64,000 nt of DNA from Rhea pennata (taxonomy: Eukaryota; Chordata; Aves; Rheiformes; Rheidae). Made by a program: the position numbers and the translations under genes. Where the stretch lies: assembly GCF_028389875.1 (NCBI RefSeq), contig NC_084669.1:36804731-36868730 (forward strand), written 5' to 3'. The notes under the pieces are model-generated. The model worked only from the letters and a program-made list of their open reading frames with translations. It was not told the origin of the DNA and ran no database searches. The first letter of the stretch is position 1, and each line of letters starts with the position of its first letter. Positions 1 to 13,032 of the stretch are shown here, one piece after another.

Positions 1-3000
1 GAGGTCTTCCATGCAACACACTGGAAAAAGGGTTCTCCAGCTGAGAAGAATCCACATAACCACGGCTTGTCTGGAGCTATGACAAAAATAACTATTCTGG
101 GGTCTTGCATACAAAAGCTTGTGTATTTTTATTTTTTAAGGTCCTTCAGGCTCTTCTCTCCTTTTAACGCACCGTCAAGCCTAGTTTTCCCTGGTTTCGC
201 TGGAGAACTTTCTGAAGGAACCTCAGAACACCCGAACAAAACTCTGCCTGCCACACAACGGAAAAAGCACACAGGGCCTTCCAAAAGTTTGTTAATAAAA
301 CCTTGGACGGGAGGAGATATGTCACTGAAATGACATATTTCCTTGACATAAGGCCTCGACGGTGGTTTTAAAAGCTTGCAAAAATGGACATAAACCAACC
401 AAGTCAAAAACTGCTAGAACTTCTCTTCTCAGCACTCTTCATAGATCTCACTTCTGGGTCAAGCGAACAACAGAAGCAGTATTTAATTAGTTCAGGTCAC
501 ACTTCTGGGGTGATCTGTCTTTGCAATGCAACCAGAGAGACCACAAAGTCTCTCAAGTAACCCAGAAATAAGGGTAAAAAGCCACAGCATCAAGCCATCA
601 CAACAGATAACATCACCAACCACCCCGCACTGGCGGGAGAAACTGGACCAACTTAGGCAAGAACATTCCTGCTCCCAACGAGCGGCACGCACCTCCGAGA
701 CATCGTATTAGCACCCATTTACCTGGCACTGCGCAATGTAAAAATACGCCAGCTACTTTGGCCTGGAAACTAGACAGCCACATAAACCGCTGCAATTCTG
801 AAATATCAGAGTTAATGCCCAGCCCACAACCCAGTCGCCACAAAGCTGATTTAAGCCTCAAATCTGGGAGCTGCCTTCTCCAGCTAACGGAAGGTGCTTC
901 TTAAGTTTCACTGAATTTGCTCAATCTTCTTAGGGAAAAAAAAAAAGGAAAAGAAAAAAGGGAGAGTGCTTAACGGTGCAGAATCCAGCAACGATGACTT
1001 TGGCTTGTAGGAGCGAGTACCTGGATACCATCCAGTTTTGAAGCTGCTCTTAAAAGGATGGAAACGGAGCCGCTACTGCATTGGTTTCGTTATAGCTGTT
1101 CCGAGCTGACGGCACGGAAACGCTGCAGTATCAAATACGTAGCGGTGCGTTTGGGTCCCGAAAACGAAGCGTACCGTAAGCTGCATGCCCCAAACCAAAA
1201 CCAAACGTTACATTTTAGGCAGGAGTCGTGCAAGGCAACGGCCACGTAATAAATCTGACAGCGAACCGCTCTCGCTCTTGGATGAGGACGCGGCTGGGAG
1301 ACCCCGGCCAGCTCCACCTCTTGGCGTGAAATCACTGCCTCCTCCCCGAAACCACCGCATTTTGCAGGGATGGAGGGAAAAGAGAGTAAGTCCGTTCTTC
1401 TCCATCGAGCCAAGCGGCATAATACCAACGTTGTGATATGGTTTGCACCTTTGCAAGCCTAAATACTTCACCTTACGCTTACCCCAAAGCTAAAAGCACG
1501 CGGGCTGCTACCACAGGTCCCCAGACAGCTGCTAAAATTCAACGACGTGCACAAGCTTCATGGGAAGAGCTTCACGCCGTGAATCCCGACCCGCTGAAGA
1601 ACTTCCTTCCCTTCCTCAGTTCCAACAAATAAATAAATATCTGAGATTACCACCAAAGAGCAATCTACTAGGCCACTGAAAACAGATTAGAAAAATAGTG
1701 GTGATCAGCATGCAAGAAGAGTTAGCTAGGGAATATAAATACTCAGCTGCTTGGCTAACAGCATTTTTAAAAGCGCTTCTTCTTTTCCCCCAAGTAATCA
1801 GTAAGGTAAGCAAGCCTTCCGCTTCCTGCATTACTAACTTAATCCTGGAGAATCAAGAGGCCGCATTTAAGCATAATCTACATATATCACTATATTTTAT
1901 TAAGCACAACCTCTTTTTATGAGCCTCACCAATCTGGGATGCTCCCACTTCACGCCTGTGGTTCTGCACTACTTCCTTATCCTATGGGGAGGAGGCCGGG
2001 GGGGGGAATAAATGTCTGGCCTACGTTTGGCCAAATAGTTTCAATTCCTTCAACGCCAGCATGGGGGAGGCTGCTCACAACAGAGGAAAAGAGCAGGTTT
2101 TGCACCAAACCATCACACGGTGCGGGATGCACTTCCAGCTTCGTGGGATTATCGCTCCCGTTCTCCTCCGCTATTGCCGCTTTCCCCGCTGGGCTAAGGG
2201 CAATGACCTGGCCTGGTTATAAGGCAATATTTAGGACAGGATTCCATGCAAGATGATATCCTTCACAGAAAAGCAGGTTTCACAAAAAAAAAATACAATA
2301 AAAGAAATATATAACCCCCCCCTTTCCTTTCCCGTTACAGGGGAAAAAGTTAATTTTTTTCCCCTGAAAGAACCGTCCCCTAACAAAAAGCAGCCCAACT
2401 TCACACGATACAATCAATTTAAAAGCCTGACTTAGGAGCTCATTAAAAAGTATGGGAGAAAATCGCCACTAGAGGATTTTTTTTCTTAATTCTCAGAGCA
2501 TTAAGATAGACCCAGGCATTAGATAGAGTACTAATTGCTATCATTAGGACATGCAGTATTCATTTGTACTAATATTAATGCACTTGGCAAGCCAAGCAGT
2601 TTACATATTGAATTTTTAGCTACACAGATGAGGAACGCATCCTTAGGATTTTATTTCTGAAGGCCATTAGCTAGCTGAGCTGTTTCAGCAAGAGCACTTA
2701 CCCCACTACAAAAGAGGACAAATTAACTGCAGTAATGCTCTTCCGCCCCAGACGATAGGGGGGAAAAAAAAAAAAGTGTGTGAAAAATGCCACGGTTAGT
2801 AAGAGCAGATTTTGCAATTTTGCCAGAACGGCCTTTTTTTGGCGGCAAGTTTTAGAATTGCAATAAGTGCATTATTAAAAAATATATAAATACTGCTATT
2901 TAGAAGGATGGCAATTTTTTCCATCAGACACGCCGTACGCAAACCAACGCACGCGCTACCCCACCATGCCCGCGGGCTCGAGGCGGGTGGCTGCAGAATG

Positions 3001-3190
3001 GCCGATTATAGCGTTCGCACCAAAATAAACGAGGCGGCAGCGGAGAATAAGGGCGGCGGCAGCACCCTCGGGTTGCACTGCCGAGGGGGAGCAAAAAAAC
3101 CCCTCAAGACGGGATGGGTAAAGGCTGATCCTAAGCTGGGGGAAAAAAATAAGTGTGGTTTTATGATGGCCCAAAGAGCCGATTTCAAAA
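1..3190. other. No coding feature seen; probable first intron of a minus-strand gene
   Basis: I found no exon with conserved protein content on either strand. The stretch is AT-rich with short A and T runs. If the CpG island to its right drives a minus-strand gene, this is the 5' part of that gene's first intron. The open frames here are short and resemble no family I know. Confidence 0.4.
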
Positions 3191-3199
3191 TTGGGTGAG

Positions 3200-4480
3200 A
3201 TTTCTGATTTGGTCTGTGAGGGGGGATGCCGCCCGTCTGTCCTCTCCGGCAGCTTCGAGCGCCGCGCAGGATTAGGCGTGCTCCGCGCCGCCGGCGGGCA
3301 GCGCCTCGAAGGCCCGCGTGGGAGCGGGCTCCGTCGAAGCCCTTCTGCTAGGGGCGGCCAGGACAAGGCGTCAAGCAGGAGCGCGGCAACCGCCCCGCGC
3401 GCGCAGAGCGGAGGCCGCGACCGGCTTCGACCCAGCACCGCCGAGCGCCGCGGGGAAGCGCCGGGCGCGAGGCGTCGCCTCCGCGGCAGCACAGGTCGGC
3501 AGCTCCGAGCACCTGTACGAGCGGGCAGCGGGTGGGAAACTCAGCGGGCTAAAAGCGCGCGGCGGATGGGGGAAGCCAGACTTTAGTTTGCTTAGGTTAA
3601 AAAAATAAAAATAAATAAATAAACAAACCCAGCGCTTCGCCATCCCCCTCGCTGAGGGCTCGGGAAGGATCAGAGGCGCCAAGGAAAATCGCCGCGTATC
3701 GGCGTTCCTGCAGAGCAAGCTCCAACCCCTGGACACGGAACCGGCTCCACGAGCCGCCCGGGCTCCCGAGCCGCCGCGGCAGAGCGGCCGCCCTCCCGCA
3801 AGGCCTCGGCGCCAGCGGAGGCCCCAGCTCCCGCCGCGGCCCCCCCCCCCGACGGCGGCGGCGGCCGCGCAGGCCCTCCGCGGCGCTGCGCACCCGCCTG
3901 CCTCCCCCTCTCCTCTCCTCCTCCTCCTCCTCCTCGCGGAGGCGCCCGGGGCAGGCGGCCGCGGGACGGGGCGGGGGGGCGCGGAGGAAACGCGCCGCGG
4001 ACACCGAGCCGCGCCGCTCACCATCGCCGCCGCCGCCGCCGCCTCCTGGATCCCGCGCGGAGCGGAGCGGAGCGCAGGGCCCGGCCCGGCTCGGCCCGGC
4101 CCGGCTGCGCCGCCGCGCTCCGCCCCGCGCCGAGATTGCGCCCGCGCGCGCCCCGCCCCGCGCCGCGGCGCGCCGCGGCGCCCCCCGGCGGCCGCCCGAG
4201 GAGCCGGCGAGCCGAGCCGGGCCGAGCCGAGCCGAGCCGAGCCGAGCCGAGCCGAGCCGCGCCCCGCGGCGCCCCCCGGCGGCCGCCCGAGGAGCCGGTG
4301 CCAGGAGGGCGCTGAGCGCGGCGCGGCGCGCCGGCGTTTGGCACCTTTCCTTAGGAAACCAGGGCAAAAGTTAGCGCGCGGTGCCGGCGGGGGCGCCGGG
4401 CCTCTGCCGCCGCGACGCCGAAGCGGGAGCGAGGCGCAGCCTGAACCCCACGCTGAAACCACCCGCAAATAAAATAACCG
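3200..4480 (-). promoter_or_regulatory. CpG-island promoter with probable minus-strand first exon (likely SGPL1)
   Basis: This is a dense CpG island, extremely GC-rich between about 3.7 and 4.45 kb, with no TATA box. On the minus strand a good Kozak context, GCGGCGATGG, sits at about 4028-4019, and its ATG is followed directly by a GTGAGC splice donor (GT at 4021-4020). That is the expected look of a first exon that is non-coding or carries only the start codon. Direction and position match SGPL1, the sphingosine-1-phosphate lyase gene, which in other vertebrates runs in the same direction as ADAMTS14 with TBATA between them. No SGPL1 coding sequence is visible, so the name rests on gene order only. 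A plus-strand or bidirectional promoter, for TBATA, is also possible. Confidence 0.5.
4175..4298. repeat. 33-bp direct duplication flanking a GAGCC pentamer array
   Basis: A perfect 33-bp segment beginning GCGGCGCCCCCCGG occurs at 4175-4207 and again at 4266-4298. Between the copies lies a tandem array of the pentamer GAGCC (about ten units, one with a G change). The block lies inside the CpG island, upstream of the probable minus-strand splice donor, so it would fall in the promoter or 5' UTR. It looks like a local tandem duplication or minisatellite in a GC-rich promoter. Confidence 0.85.
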
Positions 4481-6465
4481 TTTATTTTCGTGGTGTCTTT
4501 GCTCTCACCGAGTTGAAACCTGCCGTTATTTTACGCCCCTTTTGCCTGCAGAATACCCTGAAACGCGTTCAAGGCGTACCTTCTGTTAGAGGTTGCTAAA
4601 CCAATTAATTAAAATGCGCAGGCTTACTAAAACTGGGGCTTTCTGGTGAGTCACGCCAGAACGCATTTGGGCTGTAAAAGGTGTAATTCCCCGTCTCCTC
4701 GCTTGCGCTCGCACAGGCTCCCGTGGGGCGTTCAAAACGCTCCCCTTCCACCCCCTGCACCCCAGCTTTACTACGTTTTGGATCGGGCGCGCGAGTGTCA
4801 GCCCTTGGCGCGCGTACAAGCTACGACTGTTTAACCGCGCGCCAGCGCTGCAAGCGGTGCCCGTCCCCGCCGTCGGCTGTCACCGCGCGCCGTCCAAGCG
4901 GTCACACCGCGTCTTGCGTAAGCCACCAGCCGGCACTTTTATCTCCAGCAAACTGCCCTCGGGCCGGGGAGGGGGGGCTGTTTGTGTTTAAAAGGATCCC
5001 TAGATAGCGGATGTGCTTTTTTAGCAGAACAGGGAACAGGCCGATCCGCTATCAAACCCTTATCAATCTCACCAAGTAGGTCGCCTTCCCGCACGCTCGC
5101 CAAGCGAGAAAGCGTCTTTTGACCCCGAAAGCGCTAAGCGTTTTCTGCTTGCAGAGGTTCTCTCAATAAGCGGTTTAAGGCCCCTAGATTTTCATCAAAA
5201 TGTTGTTAGGCAGCATTCTTAAAAAAAATTTACTTCTAAACTGTATTTTACTCTGAAGAGGGCGAGAAGAAATCTCATTTGTCCTTCAAAGCCTGAAATA
5301 AGCCCCTTAAGATGCCTCTTTGCAAGTCCTGTGCGCTTTTCTGCCCATCTTCACCTAATGCCAGGAAGTGAGGAGCTGGGTGGGCTTAGTCCAGCTGAAC
5401 CAGGTGGAAAGGGATCCGCTATCTCACGAGGAATACGTGGGCTGCAACAGGGGCACGAGACCAGAGGGCTGCAGGGTGGCCCTGAATCCACCGGGGCTAA
5501 AAACTGGAAGGAAGTTTGTAACCACTAGAGAACTGAGGTTCTGGAACAGCCTCTTCATTAGAGTAGCTGAAACAAAAAAATAATAAAAATAATATTAAAA
5601 AAATCCAGCAGGACTAGTTGGGTAAAAGGCTGATGCAAAAGTCAAGCCTGAAAGCAGTCAAGGATGAAGAAAAAAGTGCTTTTTTCCACCTCTTTCCACC
5701 AAGTCATGAAAGGAGGGGATTATAATACACTGTCTGAATGGAACAAACACTTCTTTCTCCCCCCTGCCCCGGCTCTGCCCGCTCACATCTGCAAGCAGGT
5801 GGCAACCAGCTGGCCAGGAGGAGCCAGGCAGCAGCGGGAGCCAGCGCCCCGCGGCTCAGATGACAGCGGTCCCCCAGGTTAAGCCCACGTTGGTCAGATA
5901 CCCTCACAAGGCAGAGGCAGGAACGTAGATTTAAATATCTGTGCATATTATTTAAGAGACTGGAAGAAGTGATGGGATTTAATTCAAAAGCCTGTGTCCC
6001 TACCTACAAGCATTGCTCCCCAACTCTGCAACAAGCAGGATTTGCTACCCCTGCTCCAGCCAGCCCTGGCCTGTAGATGACAAACAGTGGCTTCCCAGAC
6101 CAGATCATGATGAACATGCACCTCCCACCCACCCCCCCCAAACTCATTTCCTTTCCATGCATCCCTGTCGATTAAAGACCACAGTATGTGTTGTTGGGAG
6201 GTTGCTAGCAGCTGCCAGCCACCCTGAGAGCCCCAAGCAGTCATCAGGTCAGCAAACCTGGACCTCCAGTGGTCCCTCCGCCCAACCATGCCAACCAAAC
6301 CCTTCACATGGCCACGCCGGGAAGCCAGAGCCGCAGCCATGCTCCTCCCACCCAGAGGACCCCCTTCAGCCCTGGAGGCAAACCCCACCAGAAAGGGTTG
6401 TAGGAGTTCACATGAGGATTTGAAGTTCACAGCAGGAACGTAGAGCCGTTTTGTTTGATTTTGAC

Positions 6466-6855
6466 AACACACACACACACACCATGAGTCTGAAGCATAA
6501 AAGCAGGGCCCATAAAACTAACATCACCAGCATCTCTGGCTGATGTTTTAACTGAGGCTTTGGATGAATAGTAGTCCTCCGACTGGTTCTTCTTGCTTGT
6601 TTGGAGGACGTAGAAGGCTCAGGGAGGAGATGCCATCCGTACCCGCTTCCCCGTGCTTTCATCTTCCTAATCAAAGGGCAAATGCAGTGAATGTTCAATA
6701 ACCAATACAGTGCAGATCCAGCTCCCAACAGCTCATGGGCTACCAGGTAATCTCACTAAAAACCTAGTGATATAGCTAATTGAATCATTAAGAAGAAAAA
6801 AAGAAAATCTGACCCAGCCATTTAGGAACAGAAAAAAAAAAAAAAAAAAAAAAAA
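6466..6855. repeat. Simple repeats: (AC)n and poly-A tract
   Basis: An (AC)n microsatellite of about eight units lies at 6466-6482. A 24-base A run lies at 6832-6855, following an A-rich lead-in. The A run could be the tail of a decayed retroposed copy, but no recognisable body precedes it. Confidence 0.7.
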
Positions 6856-8624
6856 GGCAGAATTGGTTGAACAGATGGTCCCCATGAATGGTTTGAATGA
6901 GTTACCCAGATTTCCAGTAAAAACACCCAGCCTAACACAGCCCCCATCCAGTGGCTGGGTCAGGTACAGCACATCCAGCCCAATTGCTCCATAAATCTGT
7001 GGTTATTTAGAGCTTCCTCAACGGAAGTTTTCCTACCCCAGCTTACCTCCAAACTCTTGAGGCAAGTCTGGTCCTGGAAAGAAGCTCTAAGCCTAAGCTC
7101 AAAGTACAGCACAAACTTAATCAAAATTTAAAGTGCCTGAAAATCAATCTTGGGGATACACTTTTGAAGGATCAGGACTAGAAAACAAACTCATAATGAT
7201 GTGAGGAATACAGACTTAATGTAAAAATAAATGGGCTCAGAGGAGCCTTGCAATGAGAATTTAGTGTGGATTCACACGAATGCACAACACCTGTTTTACC
7301 CCAAACTTTTCCAGCAGATTTGTTTCAGGTATACATAAACACACCAAGAACGGTATCTATTTTCTACACTAGCAAGGTTTTTCCTTCCTGTAATCTTAAT
7401 AGATACAACTTTATACTACATACAGATAAGCTCAGTTCCTGAAAGAGCTGTAAACTTTCTCACCTTATAGAAAGTTACGCTCTAAGCCTAAATGATGAAT
7501 GATAAAGCCTGCTTCAGTGTGCAGTTAGAGAGGTGTCCCTTCTCTTTTGTTCCTAATGCTGCTCAGGACACAAAGGTGTTCCAAGTGCTGAAATACGAGC
7601 ACTTGAAAAAAATCAAGATTTCCATTACGCATTGTGTATATACTAAGTGACAAATACGAAGTTTTGGTTATGTAAACTCTCCAGAAACTAAAAGACGGTA
7701 TAAGATATTTTAACATCTTCCTACAGAAATTTAGGAGATGACTTAGCTTAATGATAACAGTTCAAGTTGGGGGAAAGGGCAAATCGTTCAAAGGGAAATA
7801 GTTCATTAGGAGAAAAATAAGTAGTAGTTCTTCTTTCCAATTTTGTAGCCTCATACATATTTCTCCCCCAATTTTATTTTTGCTTTTTCAAAACAGAAGA
7901 AAACGTATCTTTATCTTTCCAAAGGGAACAGAGGGAAGGCTATCAGGTACAGAGCTGTTAACATTGCGTGCTATGTACTGCAAGATGACGGCAGGAGACG
8001 TTCCTCTCCTCGAATACCCCAAGCTGGGTTACCCAGCCTAAGACCCCTTCCAACCCCCATATGTCTGGTAGTTGCCCTGTTCAGCCACGTGCTGCTGCTC
8101 GCTGAATTGCGCTGGAGATATTGCTAAGATCAGTGGTATCGAGATCGTAATTCCGCAGCTGGACTCTGATCCGAAACACAGGCCTAGTTTATTGCAAGAA
8201 AAATCAATACTGTCATGCAAAATTTAGGACATTTAAATGGCATTACTTATCACTGCCATTTCAAAGTGCTTCCCTCACAGCACTGTAGCTGGGTCCATTT
8301 CCTCAGCTTCCCCCCCATACTAATAAACTCCTTTTCCAAGCACTCTGCAGCAGCAAGACTGACCATATTTGCTAGTGGTGTTTGTGCGCACATGGATTCA
8401 CCATCGAGCCCAGTCTCCACCGCCCCAAGAAAGCCTGCTAGACCTGCACCGAGAGGTGCCCATGTTCAGTTCCCAAAAGCCCCAAACAGGAACCACTAAG
8501 TGACCTGGGAATACCCTCTAGCAACCCCCCCGTGGCTGCTGGCCCCGGGTGCTCGGCACGGAGCAGGTCTCAGGCACCCGGGCGCTTGCAGAGCTGAAGC
8601 TTTTGACCCTGGACTTTCCCCCAG

Positions 8625-8700
8625 GGCTGCACAAGCTCCGAGGTCTGGGCTAGACAACCTGCGCGGTCCTTCCCAGCGTTACATCCCTGTTACTCAAACG
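8625..8700 (+). repeat. Possible old CR1 3'-end fragment
   Basis: The segment containing GGGCTAGACAACC and GGTCCTTCCCAGCGTTACA resembles the degenerate 3' end of CR1 LINEs (consensus of the type GACTAGATGATCTCCAGAGG followed by TCCCTTCCAACC). It is short and diverged and lacks the terminal GATTCTATGA repeats, so the call is tentative. Confidence 0.35.
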
Positions 8701-11700
8701 GCTTGGAGAACCACCGTATCGCTTGCTGGGTTAACTGGGAGATGTGTGCAAAAGTGCACCAGAACCCAAAGATCTGGGCAGCGTTCTCATGCCCGCAGCT
8801 GTCTCTTCACGGTTAGGGCTTGCCCAAGCACTCCAGCAACGTTGCACCACCCAGAGCACTGGGATCCAGCCCAGTCTGGAGCAATCCCGCGAATTGCCAC
8901 ATCCTGCCGCGTGCTGGCTTCGGTCGGCCGCTCGAGCGGCACGTTAACAGTGCCGCGGAGTGCGGATCTCATGACACCGAGTGACATCCGCAGGAGCTGC
9001 GGAATAAACCTCAAAAGGTAAACAAAACCCGTAAAATCCGCAGGGCACTAATTCCCAGTGCAACGGCAACAGCTTTACCGCTGGATTGAATTTGTCCAAT
9101 AAATACTTTAAAAACTTGAATCGAGCCGTAAGAGTAGCAAGCTCTTCTGCACGGCCAGGGTGAGCTCAGTCCAGGCTAGGACGCAACGCAGGCTTGTTAC
9201 CAGGCGATTAAACCACAACCGAGACAGCCTCTAGCCGCTGCCCGGGAGCAGCTGCTTGAATTCAAAGAAAAATCGCATTTGCCAAGGCCTAGGCAGAGGC
9301 AATGCTCCCGGAGGCACCTTTCCAAGTGGATTTGGATTGCTGCAACAGTTATCTTGTGGTCCTGGGCTCGCGCTGGCTGTAATATTCGCAGTTTCAAACC
9401 GCTCTTTCTTCAGTGTTGCAATTTGCTTCTCATCGATTTCTTCAGAGCTTCTTGCCAGTGAAAACAAACATCTCCGGCTTGCTCTGGAGACAGGGTAGAG
9501 GGAAACAGCAAGCTCTCCTTTTGGCGCCGAGAGCCCAGCATTTTGCAAGGCAAGCTACAAAAAAATAAAAAGCTTTTTGCTGAATAAAGCAAAAATTCTC
9601 AGGTGTCCTGTATACACAGATTTTCTGCATTTCTGTTTTCCCTGGCCTGAAGCGCTGACACTAGCCAAACACATGAGATAACAGTGAAAAACTGTTGCCT
9701 ATCCCATACCCCGCAGCAAATTAAGCCTCACTGCAGCAAAATCTCATGAGAGCCAGTTGCAGGATGGGGACCTGGGAATGAGCTAACAGCTAACAGTTTG
9801 TAATGGTAAGCCCCATCTTGTAAAGCTCTACTCTATTAATATTTGCATGTGCTCATGCATATCAGTTTATTATCTCTGAGGATCATTAAGGACCTTGTTC
9901 CTATAGCTGCAACTATTAGATGTCATGCATAGATGTTTAACACCACTTATGGTCCCCTTCTGACAACTAATGACAAACAAACCACCCTCAACAGCCCCAT
10001 TGACAAACTGGTGGGGGTTAGCGTAAGGCAGAATTATTGCTTAAAAGCTGTTGCCACCAGAGGTGACCGACTCCTGGCCTGAGCCTCCAGCTGAGCCCCC
10101 AAAGCCACCGAGAAGGGACTGCTACCCCAAAGCAACCAAGGAGGGATTGCTACCCACACAGTGCCTTGCTGCTCTGCCAGAAAGCCCCTGGGTCTCACAG
10201 CCGAGGTGTGTTTGGCACCTAGGGATGCAAGACAACAACAACAACATCTACCTCCCCATCTTTTTGCAATCCTTTTAAAGGGTTCCTATAATTTGATAAA
10301 CAAGGCTCAAAATCCCTGCAAATCCCAGCCGATTGCTGGCTGAAAGAGAAAAACGTGCACTGCGGCTGCTCTGCATTAAACCCAAGTCTGCCTCCAGCAC
10401 CTGTGGGCAGATAATCCAAGGAGTGGCACCAAACACGCCGAGCCACTTCCATCTCCTCCCAGACTGCCCCACAAAGGCAGCTCAAGGCAGACTCCACAGG
10501 AGTCCTCCTCGTGTCAACTCACATGCAATTGCTTTTGCACCTCGTGTCATGCAATCCAAGGTGCAAATGGTGACTCAAACCGCAGCTCCTCTGAAGAGCA
10601 TTATCACCTGGAGTGGGATTTACACTACGGTTTTAGGAAGACGCATGGCTTTCTCTATAGCTGCTAGACAGACAATACGCAATTCTTCCAGAGCACAGTG
10701 AAAACTAGAAGATTCCCCGAAGGAAGGAAGGAAGGTGTCCCTCCATCTTCTGACCATAGAGGGAGCTGACTCTCCAATGTTCAGCTTGAGAGGAAAAAAA
10801 AGAAAAGTTTTTATAGCATACATCCCACGAAAGATACCGCCCAGCACTCAGATCTCACGTGTAGAGGAAGGAGGCAGTGCAGGTGAAATTATAACTAATG
10901 CCACCAGATACTTCTACTGCCTTCTCCTAAATTGTAGGGGATCACCAAGAAAAGTACTTTTCTTAACTACGATTGATTTCTTGTCCTGCTCCAGGAGGAG
11001 CAGAGGAGTCAGACAGGAATATTCCCCTTCATTCAGCTGAGGATTTGCCAAACACTGCAGCTCCTGCATTTAAATGAATGACAAATTGCTTTTAAGTAGT
11101 GACTTTTATGTCAGCAGGCACGTTCATATTGATTACGCTAATCCCACGCTGGAAAACAGTCTTCATATCCTACTGCTCTTTAAATCACCCAAAGAGGTTA
11201 GGGGTTTCTGTCTAACAAGCTCCTAAAGTGTATCTTTCTTGTCAATCTTATCAACTGCCTGTTTAATTATAAAAGTGTAAATAAAAATGCAGCAAGAGTT
11301 GGCCTAATGCCTCATGACCCGTATATCTCTCCCAAAAGGAGAGAAGCAAGAGGTTCTTCAGCTGCACTTAAGGCTTCTCGAGAATCATTTTAATCCTAAG
11401 CAAGTGCTGGCTTTCTTACCACCACCTCTAAAGCCAGCAGTAGCAGCCTGATAAGCAACAACATACATGTGTCAGGGTCAGGAAAGCATCCTTCATTTCC
11501 CTATATCTGATTAAACACCAGTTGAAGAGTGACACCTCCCAGGACCACCTGCGACGCGTCCCCTGGCTTTGCCGGGTGTCACTGCTGCGCGAGGCAGCAA
11601 CGCTTTCGGCGGCAGCGGGGATCACGGGCAACGGGAAGGTTATCCCAGCACTCGCTTCTCCAGCTTCTTTTCTTTCTTTCTTCTTAAATGCAGCATGCTT

Positions 11701-12992
11701 TTGTATCCAGGCAAGTTAGATCACGCTGGTAAATAAGATATCTTGCACGCAACTCGGGGATGCTCAGCAAGGTAACAGGACACCCAGCACAAGGGCTAAA
11801 CTGGTAATTACAGCCCAGCATGCAAACGAAGACATTGCCGATGATACCGTGTACGCTGAAAAATTAATGGCCGAGCAGGACTCGAATGTGCACCGATGTG
11901 AGGGTTTTACACGTCCTCCAGTCACTCCTACCTTTACAGGCCCAGCATCAGCATCACCTCATTAGTAGGTCTCGAGGATGGTATCAAATGACTTCTAGAG
12001 TTAAAAGAAAAGTTATCTGTAGAGCAGAAAAAGCACCCAGTGCCACTCACTCACAAGCAACCTACTCCCCTGGCAGGTTTTGGAGCAGGATGTGACCGTG
12101 ACCTTCCAGAGCTGGAAAGATGCATGCGCTAAAGATTTCAGAGCAGGGTGGGTTTTGGTGACAGCACTACAAAAAACACAATTTCCCTTAGCTAGAACAA
12201 AGCTCTTCACTTCCTGAATGCTTGATTGCTTTAAGGGGCCCGAGTTTGAGAAATAATCTGGCTACAGGCATGGATAAAGCATACAAGCGAAAAACTAGTC
12301 ACTAAAATAAACAGAGGAAGCAATAGGGGTGAGGTTTTTTTTTGGGGGGGGGGCGGAGAGGGAGACACAGTGAAACCTCTCAAAATACTCTACTAAAAAA
12401 AGTATAGACTGCCTGGCTGGGAACAAGGGAGCTCATCTCATCTGCAGTTTTCCCGCTAGGTCCCAAAATACCGAGCATTGGCTACTAGTTTTTTATTTGT
12501 GGGGTTTTTTTTATTTATTAAAAAAAAGGAAAAGAAAAGAAAAGACAAAGCTGTCAGGGGGATTTTGCTTCTGCACCTTGTGAGGTGTTGATCCGGGAAC
12601 ACCGTGTGAACTTCGGCCTCAGCCCACGGCGGGGTGGTCGCCCGAGCTCCCCGTTTCAGCAGCTCTCCAAAGACTGGCCTCAGGCTGCAAGCAAACGCAA
12701 ACTCCTTATTCTTCACACACACACCCCCGCAGAAGGCCATTAAAGATATGTAACAAAGATCCTGTAAACAACCACTTACTAAATCAAGAATTCAAATCAA
12801 TAGCAGAGGCATCGCTTGATTTCAAAACCTATTTTAAAGCTAAATTAAAAAGCAGCTGCTTTGCCAGTTGACAGGGCTGGAGCAGTTTCCCCGGCAATTG
12901 CTGAGAACACAAACTAATGAACTATGCAGAGAGAAGACGGAGGGGAATTTTCTGAGGGAAATTGTTTAATTGTTTTTTGCAGTGCTGTCTTC

Positions 12993-13032
12993 AAAAAAAG
13001 AAAAGAAAAGAAAAGAAAGAAAGAAAGAAAAA
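12993..13032. repeat. (GAAAA)n/(GAAA)n purine microsatellite
   Basis: Pure A/G tract grading from GAAAA units into GAAA units. No function is inferred. Confidence 0.85.

Noticed and set aside
3371-4468. 365-codon open frame on the minus strand in the CpG island, and a 256-codon one overlapping it
   Set aside because: Composition is almost only Ala, Arg, Gly and Pro, as any frame in such GC-rich DNA gives; it runs through the pentamer array and poly-A-rich flanks, and resembles no family.
8020-8070. Possible CR1 tail with ACCCCTTCCAACCC
   Set aside because: The match is too short and lacks both the upstream GATGATCTCC part and the terminal octamers.
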